Shown here: positions 35,171 through 44,001 of the stretch, in pieces
Layout: every line of letters begins with the position of its first letter
Numbering within the stretch: the first letter of the stretch is position 1
Assembly: GCA_964459465.1 (NCBI GenBank)
Contig: CAYWLR010000019.1
Coordinates: forward strand, 4,471-68,470
Length of the DNA: 64,000 nt
Direction of reading: 5' to 3'
Source: CALAMC01 sp964459465
GTDB taxonomy: Bacteria; Zixibacteria; MSB-5A5; GN15; PGXB01
Position numbers and translations under genes: made by a program
The notes under the pieces: generated by a model
What the model was told of the DNA's origin: nothing
The model's database searches: none
What the model saw: only the letters and a program-made list of their open reading frames with translations

Positions 35171-35488
35171 TTACACGCAGCCGGTTGGTTTGGCCAGTCC
35201 GGCGACTTTGCAGGCGCCTTTGGCCGGTCCCGACGGGAATAATTCGTACACTCTTTTGAGCGGGAAACCGGTTTCCTTGCAAAGCTTGCGAATCATCGGG
35301 GCAATTCCGAACTTGAGATAATAATCTCTCAAGTAATTGACCAGTTTCCAGTGGTCCTCGGTCATATTATCCACGCCCTCGGTTGTCGCCAGGGCTTTGG
35401 CAACTTCTTCATTCCAGACGTCAGGATCTTCCATGAAGCCGTCTTCGTCAACATTGATTTTGATATTCCCATGTTCAAAAATCGGCAT
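35171..35488 (-). CDS. dsrC: Dissimilatory sulfite reductase-associated DsrC
   Basis: 105 residues of the DsrC/TusE family. Both redox cysteines of true DsrC are present in the flexible C-terminal arm: Cys93 (KGACKV) and the penultimate Cys104 (PTGCV), ten residues apart. It can therefore carry the sulfite-derived sulfur as a trisulfide between DsrAB and DsrK. GGAGGACAAACG precedes the ATG. It is last in the dsrABDNLC run, 47 nt after dsrL, and a strong hairpin follows. Confidence 0.96.
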   Translation of the reverse strand: MPIFEHGNIKINVDEDGFMEDPDVWNEEVAKALATTEGVDNMTEDHWKLVNYLRDYYLKFGIAPMIRKLCKETGFPLKRVYELFPSGPAKGACKVAGLAKPTGCV

Positions 35489-35535
35489 CGTTTGTCCTCC
35501 AAAGTGAATTTAAAGTTAATTGTTCAAGTTCTCGT

Positions 35536-37218
35536 TTAAAACATTTCTATGTATCCGCAGGGGCAGTTTTCGGCGCACTTGTCGCAACCCTTGCAGTAAT
35601 CGAGTTTAAATTTGTATTTCTCGCCCTTGATGAGAGGTTTGACGATGGCGTTGTCCTGGCAATAGCTCCAGCAGGTACCGCAATCGAAACACATCCCGCA
35701 ACTCATGCATCGTTTGGATTCGGCCACCGCCTGGTCGGCCGACAGTGTCTGGGCAATCTCCGCCGTCAGGCTTTTGAAACGTTCCTCGACCGGCAGATGG
35801 CTTACTTTAACCCGCTCTTTGGTTTCATAGAAATCAAGCTTCATCTTTTCGTGACGAATGATGCCCATTTCTTCCGGTTTTGGAATGGTAATTCCTCTTA
35901 TCGCCGCATCCATCGCCTCGGCGGCCCTGCGTCCGTGATAGATGGCCGTGATGGCGATGTCGAGATTTATATTATCGCCGCCGGCATATACGCCATCATG
36001 CCGCGTGCGGAAGTTTTCGTCGACTTTTATCCAATCGCGGCCCTCGCGCAAATTATCAAATCCGGTGAAATCGGGCTCCTGGCTGATGGCGGCAATCAGG
36101 GTTGAGAATTCCAGATCGAAAGTGTCGCCCTCGATCGGCACCGGACGGCGACGTCCCGAAGAATCCGGTTCGCCCAGTTGCATCCTCTGGCATTTCATGC
36201 CCGTTGCCATACTGCCGTTTTTAAAGATTTCGATGGGAGCGGCCAGATAGTGAATGGTTACCGCTTCTTCATCGGCTCCAACGATTTCCTCATCGATGGC
36301 CGGCATTTCCTCGCGGGTACGACGGTATAAAATGGTCACTTCGGCGCCGAGGCGACGCGAAACGCGCGCGGCATCGATCGCCGTATCACCGCCGCCCACA
36401 ACAACCACTTTTTTCCCGATTTCAACGGCCTCGCCGCAATTTACCTTGTGCAGAAAATGTGTACCGGTCCAGACATTTTCGGCGTCCTCGCCGGCGACAC
36501 CCAGCTTGTAGCCCTGATGGGCGCCGAGCCCCACGAAAACCATTTTGTAATCTTTTTTAAGGTCATCGAAGGGGATATCTCTGCCTACGGCTGTATTGAG
36601 TTTGAGTTCCACGCCCATGTCGAGAATACGCTTAATTTCGGCGTCCAGAATTGCGGCGGGGAGACGGTAATCGGGGATGCCATAACGAAGCATACCGCCG
36701 GCTTTGGGAAACGCCTCGTACACGGTTACCGGATAGCCGCGCCGTGCCAGATGATAAGCGCAACTTAAGCCGGCCGGGCCGGAGCCGATAATGGCGATTT
36801 TTTCGGAACGCTTCTCATCGGTCAACATAACCGGTTTGAGTTTCTTGTCCAGTCCATAGTCGCCGACATGCCGCTCAAAGGCGTTTATTGAAACGGCGCC
36901 CTCCTTGGCGATACGGTTACATTCTGTCTCGCATGGATGCGGGCAGACGCGTCCACACACCGAAGGGAAAGGGGTTGTTTCAGCAAAAATATGCCAGGCC
37001 TGTTCCATCGCCACGTCATAGGTTTTCTCGTAATCGGCGGCCTTGTTAACGGTCATCAGGGCCGCTCTGATCTGGTTATGGTTGGGGCATTTATTAATAC
37101 ATGGCGGGATTTTCTCCACGAATTTTGGCCGCCGCGACGATTGTTCTTTGCCCGATCCGCCCGCGGCGCCCCCGCCGTGCTTGATCTTGAGGTCTTTTTT
37201 CTTTCCTACTAAACCCAT
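35536..37218 (-). CDS. dsrL: DsrL-like NAD(P)H-dependent iron-sulfur flavoprotein
   Basis: 560 residues related to the small subunit of glutamate synthase (GltD) but with the extra C-terminal ferredoxin module of DsrL. N-terminal Fe-S region: CINKCPNHNQ near 38 and CGRVCPHPCETECNR near 87. FAD motif IAIIGSGPAGLSCAYHLARR near 140, NAD(P) motif VVVVGGGDTAIDAARVSRR near 270, second FAD contact VYAGGDN. The C-terminus has CMSCGMCFDCGTCWSYC (about 497-513) and CKGCDKCAENCPCGYIEMF (542-560), the DsrL signature. Located between dsrN and dsrC, so not a GltD for ammonia assimilation. DsrL links NAD(P)H to DsrAB; whether oxidative (DsrL-1) or reductive (DsrL-2) type needs phylogeny. Confidence 0.85.
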   Translation of the reverse strand: MGLVGKKKDLKIKHGGGAAGGSGKEQSSRRPKFVEKIPPCINKCPNHNQIRAALMTVNKAADYEKTYDVAMEQAWHIFAETTPFPSVCGRVCPHPCETECNRIAKEGAVSINAFERHVGDYGLDKKLKPVMLTDEKRSEKIAIIGSGPAGLSCAYHLARRGYPVTVYEAFPKAGGMLRYGIPDYRLPAAILDAEIKRILDMGVELKLNTAVGRDIPFDDLKKDYKMVFVGLGAHQGYKLGVAGEDAENVWTGTHFLHKVNCGEAVEIGKKVVVVGGGDTAIDAARVSRRLGAEVTILYRRTREEMPAIDEEIVGADEEAVTIHYLAAPIEIFKNGSMATGMKCQRMQLGEPDSSGRRRPVPIEGDTFDLEFSTLIAAISQEPDFTGFDNLREGRDWIKVDENFRTRHDGVYAGGDNINLDIAITAIYHGRRAAEAMDAAIRGITIPKPEEMGIIRHEKMKLDFYETKERVKVSHLPVEERFKSLTAEIAQTLSADQAVAESKRCMSCGMCFDCGTCWSYCQDNAIVKPLIKGEKYKFKLDYCKGCDKCAENCPCGYIEMF

Positions 37219-37270
37219 GTTGCCTCTCTCAATCGAGAAAAATTATTTCGCGTTAATACCGCACCCCCGT

Positions 37271-38710
37271 TTATGCGGCGCCGGCTTCAGCCGGCACCCC
37301 CGGGGAATCTATTCCAAAAAAATCTGTTTCTCCGCTTTTGTGGCGTCGGGCCAGGCGGCATAGGGCTTCGGCCCATTCGGGGTAGCCATCGGCATGAATA
37401 TGCGTATAAGCCGCCATACAATTTTTATAAACAAGACCATCCCGATTGTTTCCCAGCCCCGTTCCCTTATCGACTTTCAGGCATGTCGGGAAGGTCTCTT
37501 TGTATTCCAGCGGGGCGGAATAATGAAACTCATGCCCGCGAATCCGTAATCCCGGTGGATAAAAGGAGTTGGCGGCATCCGTTTCCAGTAAAGTATAGCC
37601 GTGCCCAACCGGTTTGGGGTGCATGGTCAGGTCTATTGGGAAAACTCCAGCCATGGGAAAAGTTTGATTGTGCCAGACGACGGAACGGCATAATAGCATC
37701 AGCCCGCCGCATTCGGCATAGACCGGCAACCCATCCTGAATGGCATTCCGGAGAGTTGTCAGAAGCGCCTGATTATTCGAAATTTTTTCTGCCTGTGTTT
37801 CTGGGAAACCACCACCGATATAAAGGCCATCGATGGCGGGGAGAGCGGAATCTTCTATGGAGGATATTTCAACCAGCTCGGCGCCGCGATTTTGAAGCGC
37901 TTCCAGATTTTCAGGATAATAAAACGTAAAGGCACGATCCCGAAAGTACCCGATTTTTATATCGATTTCAGGTCTGACCACCGGCTTTAATTCGCCCGTA
38001 TCAAGCAGCGGCGCCTGCCCGGCCAATTCGATCATGGCCGGCACGTTCAAGTATTTTTCGGCAATTTCACGGAGCCGTGAACTTAGGGCCACATTTCGGT
38101 CAAATTCCGAAGGTGTTACCAGGCCGAGATGGCGTGAGGGAATTATGGTTCCGTCGCGGTCCAGCCGCGGTATCGCTCCCAGAACGGGAAGACCTGTATA
38201 CTTTTCAATGGATTCGATAATAATCTTTTTATGCCTTTCGCCGGCGACCCGGTTTAAAATCACGCCGCCAATATTGATATCCTTCTCGAATTCAACACAC
38301 CCTTTTACCAGGGCCGCCACCGTCCGCGTAACTTTGGTGACATCCACGATCAGGATGACCGGCGCCTTCAGAAGCCGTGCCAGGCCGGCGGTACTATGAG
38401 TGCCTTCAACGTCAAATCCATCGAACAATCCTCGGTTGCCCTCGATTACCGATATATCCGCGCCTTGTGAATGGCGGCAGAATGACCTGTAAACGATTTC
38501 TTCTCCGGTTAGCCAGGTATCGAGATTGCGACACGGTGTTTGCGCAAAATAACCCAGCCAGGCCGAATCGATATAATCCGGGCCTTTTTTAAAGACCGAA
38601 ACAGCCAGAGCTTTCTGTCGACATTGCGACAGAAAGCTCAAGCTTGTTATTGTCTTGCCAGAATCGCCGGATAAACCGGCGAATATTATCCGCGGTTTTG
38701 GTTCAAGCAT
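37271..38710 (-). CDS. dsrN: DsrN, siroheme amidase (cobyrinate a,c-diamide synthase family)
   Basis: 479 residues, CbiA/CobB family. The N-terminal P-loop-like ATP domain begins IIFAGLSGDSGKTITSLSFL. The C-terminal class I glutamine amidotransferase-like part has the nucleophile in YAECGGLMLLCRS and a GHEFHYSA motif. In sulfur metabolism the homologue DsrN amidates siroheme to siroamide for DsrAB. Its place between dsrD and dsrL supports this over cobalamin synthesis, and no other cobalamin gene is nearby. 52 nt before dsrL. Confidence 0.9.
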   Translation of the reverse strand: MLEPKPRIIFAGLSGDSGKTITSLSFLSQCRQKALAVSVFKKGPDYIDSAWLGYFAQTPCRNLDTWLTGEEIVYRSFCRHSQGADISVIEGNRGLFDGFDVEGTHSTAGLARLLKAPVILIVDVTKVTRTVAALVKGCVEFEKDINIGGVILNRVAGERHKKIIIESIEKYTGLPVLGAIPRLDRDGTIIPSRHLGLVTPSEFDRNVALSSRLREIAEKYLNVPAMIELAGQAPLLDTGELKPVVRPEIDIKIGYFRDRAFTFYYPENLEALQNRGAELVEISSIEDSALPAIDGLYIGGGFPETQAEKISNNQALLTTLRNAIQDGLPVYAECGGLMLLCRSVVWHNQTFPMAGVFPIDLTMHPKPVGHGYTLLETDAANSFYPPGLRIRGHEFHYSAPLEYKETFPTCLKVDKGTGLGNNRDGLVYKNCMAAYTHIHADGYPEWAEALCRLARRHKSGETDFFGIDSPGVPAEAGAA

Positions 38711-38737
38711 GATTGCGGCACCCGCGCGCCGCGGAAA

Positions 38738-38983
38738 TTAATTCGCGGCGCCTTCCTGATGCGGTATTTCAATGTAGCTGCCACCATAATAAGTATAGAC
38801 GCAACGTCCGGAGTTGATCAATTCTTTGATGGCATCTTTGCACATCTGTTTGTCGACGCCCTCGTCACCATACAGCTCTATCATGGCTTTGGTCAGGTCC
38901 ATGGGTTTCAGTTTCTTCTGTCCCTGGGCCTCCTTGACCATTTTGAACATGGCCTCGACAACGTCTTCCCTTGTTTTCGCCAT
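38738..38983 (-). CDS. dsrD: DsrD, activator of dissimilatory sulfite reductase
   Basis: 81 residues from ATG 38983 (MAKTREDVVEAMFKMV). A TTG at 39001 would extend it into the dsrB stop and has no ribosome site. Winged-helix protein of about the length of known DsrD (78 residues in D. vulgaris). Conserved segments include KKLKPMDLTKAMIELYGDEG and GRCVYTYYGGSYIEIP. DsrD stimulates sulfite reduction by DsrAB and is typical of sulfite/sulfate reducers and disproportionators, while most sulfur oxidisers lack it. Follows dsrB by 14 nt. Confidence 0.95.
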   Translation of the reverse strand: MAKTREDVVEAMFKMVKEAQGQKKLKPMDLTKAMIELYGDEGVDKQMCKDAIKELINSGRCVYTYYGGSYIEIPHQEGAAN

Positions 38984-38997
38984 ATCTATATTACCCG

Positions 38998-40080
38998 TCA
39001 AAAGGTTAAATGTGTCGAGCGTTTAAAAGTCAGACCGGCGTGCTTGAAGTCGTCAATGTGCTGCTTTGTAAATTCGATACCGGCCATATTGAAAAACTTG
39101 GGCCAGCCAATGCGGCCTATCCACTCACCCATTCTCTCGTATTTCCGGGCGTTGGCGGCCCAGAGTTCCACCAGATTGCGGACGGCGGAAGTAACCTCCG
39201 GCCAGCGCGGCGGATTATTGGGAATGAACGGAATCGCCAGTTTCGAAAACATCGGCTCGGTCCGGGCGTTGGAAACTTTGCCGCCAACCCAGATCGAAAC
39301 ACCGTCGTTGATCGGGTCGTTCAACGGCATGGCCGGACAAACCGTATAGCAGTTGGCGCAATACATGCAGTTTTCTTCCAGAACTTCCACTGACGGAAGC
39401 CCGTCAACTGTCGCCGGACGAATCGCGGCGGTCGGACAGGAGGCAACCACGTTCGGGATTTCGCACATCTTCTTGACGTTTTCGTGGGATACTTTCGGCG
39501 GCTTGCGGTGAATGCCCAGAATAGCGATATCCGAGCAGTGCACCGCGCCGCACATATTCAGGCAACAGGCCAGGGCGATGCGCAATTTGCCGGGGAGCTT
39601 GGTATTTTCAAAATACTCGATCAGGTCGTCCATGACGCATTTGACGATACCGGATGCATCGGTCGCGGCCGAGTGGCAGTGCACCCACCCCTGCGTATGG
39701 ACAATGCTCGATATGGCGTTGCCGATGCCGCCGACCGGGTGACCCAGTTTGGCCAGGTCCTGAATGAGGGGATCGATGTTTTCCGATTTGGTCAGAAGAA
39801 ATTCGACGTTGTGGCGACTGGTGAAGCGCAGATACCCGCCGCAGTACTTGTCGGCCAGATCGCAATAAATTCTGATTTTCTCGATACTTATCAAGCGACC
39901 GGAGGCGGCCCGTACCGTAAACAGCTTGGCGCCGCTCTCGCTGACATGAACCATGACGCCCGGTTTGAGGATTTCATGGTATTTCCACTGGCCATAGTTT
40001 TCTTTGATAATCGGAGGCAGGAACTGCTCATAATGGGGAGGACCATAGTCCGTCCGTCTGTCTTGCATTACATCAGCCAT
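38998..40080 (-). CDS. dsrB: Dissimilatory sulfite reductase, beta subunit
   Basis: 360 residues, the catalytic siroheme subunit. Siroheme-[4Fe-4S] cysteines are in ALACCLNMCGAVHCSDIAIL (about 170-184) and SCPTAAIRP (about 213). The inserted ferredoxin domain has CMYCANCYTVCPAMP (about 237). Substrate-pocket arginines are in RFTSRHNVEFLL. Length agrees with bacterial DsrB (about 360-380). GAGGTTTG precedes the ATG. 39 nt after dsrA, with dsrD next. Confidence 0.97.
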   Translation of the reverse strand: MADVMQDRRTDYGPPHYEQFLPPIIKENYGQWKYHEILKPGVMVHVSESGAKLFTVRAASGRLISIEKIRIYCDLADKYCGGYLRFTSRHNVEFLLTKSENIDPLIQDLAKLGHPVGGIGNAISSIVHTQGWVHCHSAATDASGIVKCVMDDLIEYFENTKLPGKLRIALACCLNMCGAVHCSDIAILGIHRKPPKVSHENVKKMCEIPNVVASCPTAAIRPATVDGLPSVEVLEENCMYCANCYTVCPAMPLNDPINDGVSIWVGGKVSNARTEPMFSKLAIPFIPNNPPRWPEVTSAVRNLVELWAANARKYERMGEWIGRIGWPKFFNMAGIEFTKQHIDDFKHAGLTFKRSTHLTF

Positions 40081-40119
40081 ATTTCAAACCTCAATTTTCT
40101 GATTGTTTGGTCTTTCCAG

Positions 40120-41298
40120 TTATTCTTCGTCTTCGCCGTAGAATACATACGGGTTTTCACGCGGATGGGCGACCATTTCGGCCACGGGTTCCAGCCCGAT
40201 GGCGTCGAGGAAGTTGCCCATGCCGACGCGCTGAATGAACTCACCGACGCGTTCACGGTTTTTGCCTTCTTCGCACCAGACGTCCCAGATATTGTCGATC
40301 AATTCCTTGATGTCATCATAGGGAGGTTCGAGCTTTACGAAGGGAACGATGACCGACGAAAGCATGGCACCCTCGATAATCGGAGCCTTGGAACCGAGAA
40401 GCAGGCAGGCACCGCGATCCTTTCCGGGACGAAGCGCTTTGGGCATGACATTTATGCAATGCATGCATTTTTTGCAGTAACTGTTTTCGATTTTCAATTC
40501 CCTGCCGTCCCATTCCATGCATTTGCCGGGACATCTGTCAACCACGTCGTGCTGGATGTCCATGCCCTTGTCGGCATATTCCTTGACGGCGGCTTTATCC
40601 ATTTGGATCTCATCACGCCAGATGCCGATGATGGACAGGTCGGAGCGAGCGATGGAAGCGACGCAATCGTTGGGACAGCCGGCCATTTTGAATTTGAATT
40701 TATAGGGGAAGGCCGGACGGTGTAATTCGTCCTGATAATGCATGGTCAGGTCGTAGGTAAGAGCCATGGTATCATAGCAAGCCCATTCACAGCGCGCCAT
40801 TCCGCAACAACAGCTGGGAGTACGCAGATCGGAACCGGAACCGCCGATATCAAAATTGATTTTTTGCAAATCGCTGAAAGTCGGTTCCAACTGATCGGTG
40901 GTCGTGCCCAGAAGAATGATATCGCCGGTCGAACCGTGCATATTGGTCAGGCCGGAGCCGCGTTTTTCCCAGATATCACAAATCTTCCGCAGGGCTTCGC
41001 TGGTATAAAACCAGCCCGCGGGCTGATTGATACGCATGGTGTGGAAATGGGAAATGTTGGGCCACTTGTCCGGTAAATCGCTGTAGCGGCCGATAACACC
41101 GCCGCCATAGCCCATGACCCCGACAATACCGCCATGTTTCCAATGACCTATTTTTTCATTATAGGATTGCTCCAACTGGCCGAGAAGGTCTGCCGCCATG
41201 GGACTCTTTTTGGCCGCCATCTTGATCTCTTTTACAAAACTGGGCCATTTACCCTTCTCAAGCTCATCAAGCTTTGGGGTATTCGGAAGATCCGCCAT
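40120..41298 (-). CDS. dsrA: Dissimilatory sulfite reductase, alpha subunit
   Basis: 392 residues. Siroheme-cluster cysteines in CCCGMARCEWAC (about 161-172) and GCPNDCVASIARSD (about 206-219). Ferredoxin domain with RCPGKC and CKKCMHCINVMPKAL (about 272-286). WKHGGIVGVMGYGGGVIGRY near residue 53 is a family hallmark. Shorter than the DsrA I recall from D. vulgaris (437): it lacks the loop before the ferredoxin domain and the C-terminal tail after ENPYVFY. AAGGAGATGCA precedes the ATG. First gene of dsrABDNLC, with two palindromic operators upstream. Confidence 0.97.
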   Translation of the reverse strand: MADLPNTPKLDELEKGKWPSFVKEIKMAAKKSPMAADLLGQLEQSYNEKIGHWKHGGIVGVMGYGGGVIGRYSDLPDKWPNISHFHTMRINQPAGWFYTSEALRKICDIWEKRGSGLTNMHGSTGDIILLGTTTDQLEPTFSDLQKINFDIGGSGSDLRTPSCCCGMARCEWACYDTMALTYDLTMHYQDELHRPAFPYKFKFKMAGCPNDCVASIARSDLSIIGIWRDEIQMDKAAVKEYADKGMDIQHDVVDRCPGKCMEWDGRELKIENSYCKKCMHCINVMPKALRPGKDRGACLLLGSKAPIIEGAMLSSVIVPFVKLEPPYDDIKELIDNIWDVWCEEGKNRERVGEFIQRVGMGNFLDAIGLEPVAEMVAHPRENPYVFYGEDEE

Positions 41299-41451
41299 TG
41301 CATCTCCTTGAGTGAAAAGTGTGTTTTTTATCTTAAATTTTTGTCAACCAATCCATTAGAATTTTCCCGCATTACCTTAAAAATACTATCGCGGAAAAAA
41401 TGAGCGATTATATCCGGCCTTGCGGTTTTATCCTATATACTAAACCGTAAA

Positions 41452-41502
41452 AGTAACTTATTTTACACTTCGAGTCAAGAGCATTTTGTGAAAAATTTCA
41501 TT
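41452..41502 (-). promoter_or_regulatory. Two HcpR-like operators before dsrA
   Basis: 41452-41467 reads AGTAA-N6-TTACA and 41487-41502 TGTGA-N6-TCATT, both with the 5-N6-5 spacing of the sat and qmoC sites. They lie 150-205 nt upstream of the dsrA start, so the leader is long or the promoter sits between them and the gene. Confidence 0.5.
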
Positions 41503-41715
41503 ATCTAATTTTATATATTTCCCTTTTTATAAGTGCTTGGGAAATAATTCACATTTATATCACAATGTAATATAATATGTTACACCAAAAGAGCGAGTAA
41601 TTATGCTAGAATATGCCATTATTTCAATATTTGCAATTCGGGCTGAATTTGCCAAAAATACGTCAATTCCTAAAACCCGAAAGACCGCTGTCATTAAGGC
41701 CATTTGGTATTATGC

Positions 41716-41744
41716 AAAAGGGCCCCGCAAGAGGGCCCTTTTTT
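41716..41744 (-). terminator. Bidirectional-looking terminator after qmoB
   Basis: Stem AAAAGGGCCC / GGGCCCTTTT with a 7-nt loop, flanked by T runs on both strands. It lies 21 nt after the qmoB stop on the minus strand, separating qmoAB from dsrA control DNA. Confidence 0.75.
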
Positions 41745-41762
41745 AAATAAGAATTATCGGGG

Positions 41763-43997
41763 CTACATACCTTTATAAGGATTCGGCCCGACGCGGTTCA
41801 TGGTCTCCAGAAAATCATCGAATATTTTCGGGATTTGTTCATAGTCGGAAATGGCCAATTCATGAAATTCCACGCGGTCTTCTTCAAGCACCAGCTGCTT
41901 GAGTTTCTCGCGCACGTTTTCCATGCGGTAGTCGGCCAGCTCGCTGCCGCGTATGAAGTGGCACTGATAGTCATCACCCTTTTTGCAACCGATCAGAAGA
42001 ACGCCATCGTAACCACTGGCCAGCGCATCACTAACCCAAACGGCATTCATCGACCCCAGACAGCGCAGAGGGATGATGCGAATCATGGCGTTATACTGAA
42101 TGCGTTTGATCCCGACATAATCGACCGCCGGGAGGGCGTCGTTTTCGCAGATGAAGGCGAGGATACGCGGTTTTTCATCGAATTCATCCGGTATCGGAAT
42201 TGAGCGAATCATCTGTGAAATCATGCGGACACTGTAATTCTTGAACGATATAATTCTTTCCGGGCAGGCTCCCAGGCAAACCCCGCAGCGGCGACAGCGG
42301 AACGGGTTGGGCAAGGGCGTGCCCTTGTCGTCCTCGTCCAGCGCCCCGAACGGACATTCTTCGGTGCAACGCTTGCACTGGGTGCATTTCTGCATCATGA
42401 AGTCGGGGTAGCTCAAATCGCCGGCGCGGGGGTGAACCGCTTTACCTTTCGATATGGCCTCGACGGCCTGAATGGCTTTAAGGGCGGCGCCGTAGGCGTC
42501 GTTCCGGGCCGTGGCGAAATCCATGGGGGCGCGGACGCAACCGGCCGCATAGATAGCCGTGCGACGAGTCTCGTACGGAAAACAAATAAAATGCGAATCC
42601 GGAAAACCGTACTTAAGGGTGGGTAGATCGGTGCCCTGACGATAGGTCAGGTTCAAAATATGCGCTCCCTTTTCGGCGCTTTCCGCGGCCTTTTTACCGT
42701 CCTCGGTTTTGCCTTCATCTGCCGATTGAGACCCGGCTTCGCCGCCCTCGACAGTCACCGGGGCTTCATCGACTTTGGTCGTCGGGACCATTCCGGTGGC
42801 CAGCACCAGCATATCGGCTTTGATGGTTATATCTTCGCCAAGAAGAGTTTCTTCGACATCTATTTCAATAGAGCCATTATTGGCCCTAACCTCGGCGATT
42901 TCTCCCTTGGTTAAAAACAGGCCGTCGTCATTCTGGGCGTGTTGATAAAACAACTCGTACTGCTGCGGCGAACGCAGGTCTTTGTAAATGATATATATTT
43001 TGGCATCGGGATATTGCTGGCGGACATACATGGCTTGTTTCAGCGATACCCGGCAGCAAACCGACGAGCAGTAAGGCAGGTGTTCCTGGTCGCGGGACCC
43101 GGCGCATTGTATAAAAGCAATGCTTTCAATCGGTTTATTGTCGGACGGCTTTTTAATACCGCCACCGGTAACCATATCTTCCAGTTCAATATTGGTAACG
43201 ACGTTCGGTGATTTGCCGTAACCGAGATAATCCAGCTTTTTGGTATCATACGGTTTCCAGCCGGTGGCCTGGATAATCGAACCGAAGGTCATTGCCTCCG
43301 ACCCATCGCCAAACGTTACCGCGAACTTCCCCGGTTGTCCCTTGGTTTTATCAACGGTACAACCGGTTTTTACGGTAATATTACCATGCCCTGTAACCAG
43401 TTCGACCAATGCCTCAACGCCCGAATCTTCCAGGTCCTGATAGGGCGGGGCCTTGGGGAAAACTTTTTTAAACCGGGTGGCCCAGCCGCCCAGTTTGTTT
43501 TCTTTTTCAACCAGCGTTACTTTATATCCGGCGTCGGCCGCGGCTAATGCCGCCCTCATGCCCGTCATGCCTCCGCCGATGACCAGAATGTCTTTGCTGG
43601 TTTCTTCGATCAAAGGCTCCGGCACTTCCACCGCTTCAACCTTGGCGACCGACATGCGGATGACATCCTCGGCCAGAAGTTGGGTGTCCTCGTCGCCGGC
43701 CGGATGGCACCAGGCGACATGCTCGCGAAGAACCGCCCGGTCAATCAAAATATCTTCACCGAAATCGAAGATTTCCGGAAAAACACGTGGTGAACAGGCA
43801 CCCAGTACGATTTTATTTACACCTTCGTTTTTTATGTCGTTTTTGATTATTTCCAGACCTTCGGGATTGCAGAAGGCCTCATGAGTGCGACATATGGCCA
43901 CCTTCTTTTCTTTGGCGGCGCCAATCAATTTGTCGATATCGACCGCTTTGGCGATATCGCAACCTTTGCAGATATAGCATCCGATTTTGTCATCCAT
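41763..43997 (-). CDS. qmoB: Quinone-interacting oxidoreductase subunit B
   Basis: 744 residues, HdrA-like flavoprotein with an MvhD-like C-terminal part. The N-terminal region with CKGCDIA and CSPRVFPEIF precedes the FAD motif ILVIGGGMTGMRAALAAADA near 150. Fe-S motifs CTQCKRCTEECPFG (about 533) and CRRCGVCLGACPERI (about 566). From about 610 the MvhD-like domain has RIIPLRCLGSMN and LIGCKKGDDYQCHF. A low-complexity Ala/Glu/Lys/Ser insert lies near 415-440. QmoB works with QmoA and QmoC to feed AprBA. AGGAGG precedes the ATG; 4 nt after qmoA. Confidence 0.93.
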   Translation of the reverse strand: MDDKIGCYICKGCDIAKAVDIDKLIGAAKEKKVAICRTHEAFCNPEGLEIIKNDIKNEGVNKIVLGACSPRVFPEIFDFGEDILIDRAVLREHVAWCHPAGDEDTQLLAEDVIRMSVAKVEAVEVPEPLIEETSKDILVIGGGMTGMRAALAAADAGYKVTLVEKENKLGGWATRFKKVFPKAPPYQDLEDSGVEALVELVTGHGNITVKTGCTVDKTKGQPGKFAVTFGDGSEAMTFGSIIQATGWKPYDTKKLDYLGYGKSPNVVTNIELEDMVTGGGIKKPSDNKPIESIAFIQCAGSRDQEHLPYCSSVCCRVSLKQAMYVRQQYPDAKIYIIYKDLRSPQQYELFYQHAQNDDGLFLTKGEIAEVRANNGSIEIDVEETLLGEDITIKADMLVLATGMVPTTKVDEAPVTVEGGEAGSQSADEGKTEDGKKAAESAEKGAHILNLTYRQGTDLPTLKYGFPDSHFICFPYETRRTAIYAAGCVRAPMDFATARNDAYGAALKAIQAVEAISKGKAVHPRAGDLSYPDFMMQKCTQCKRCTEECPFGALDEDDKGTPLPNPFRCRRCGVCLGACPERIISFKNYSVRMISQMIRSIPIPDEFDEKPRILAFICENDALPAVDYVGIKRIQYNAMIRIIPLRCLGSMNAVWVSDALASGYDGVLLIGCKKGDDYQCHFIRGSELADYRMENVREKLKQLVLEEDRVEFHELAISDYEQIPKIFDDFLETMNRVGPNPYKGM

Positions 43998-44001
43998 GGT
44001 G

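Larger units (their letters stand above)
41299..41762. other. Intergenic region between qmoB and dsrA
   Basis: 464 bases, AT-rich, no gene seen. Contains two operators for dsrA (41452-41502), a TGTAA ... TTACA pair at non-standard spacing near 41566-41585, and the qmoAB terminator (41716-41744). The stretch 41590-41710 shows no recognisable structure. Confidence 0.6.

Noticed and set aside
35536..37218. Glutamate synthase small subunit
   Set aside because: No large subunit nearby; the C-terminal Cys-rich ferredoxin module and the place between dsrN and dsrC fit DsrL.
37271..38710. Cobalamin biosynthesis enzyme CobB/CbiA
   Set aside because: No cobalamin genes around it; it sits between dsrD and dsrL as dsrN does.
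39484..40725. 413-codon open frame on the plus strand across dsrA/dsrB
   Set aside because: It is antisense to two unmistakable genes, has no family features and reflects the codon bias of dsrAB.
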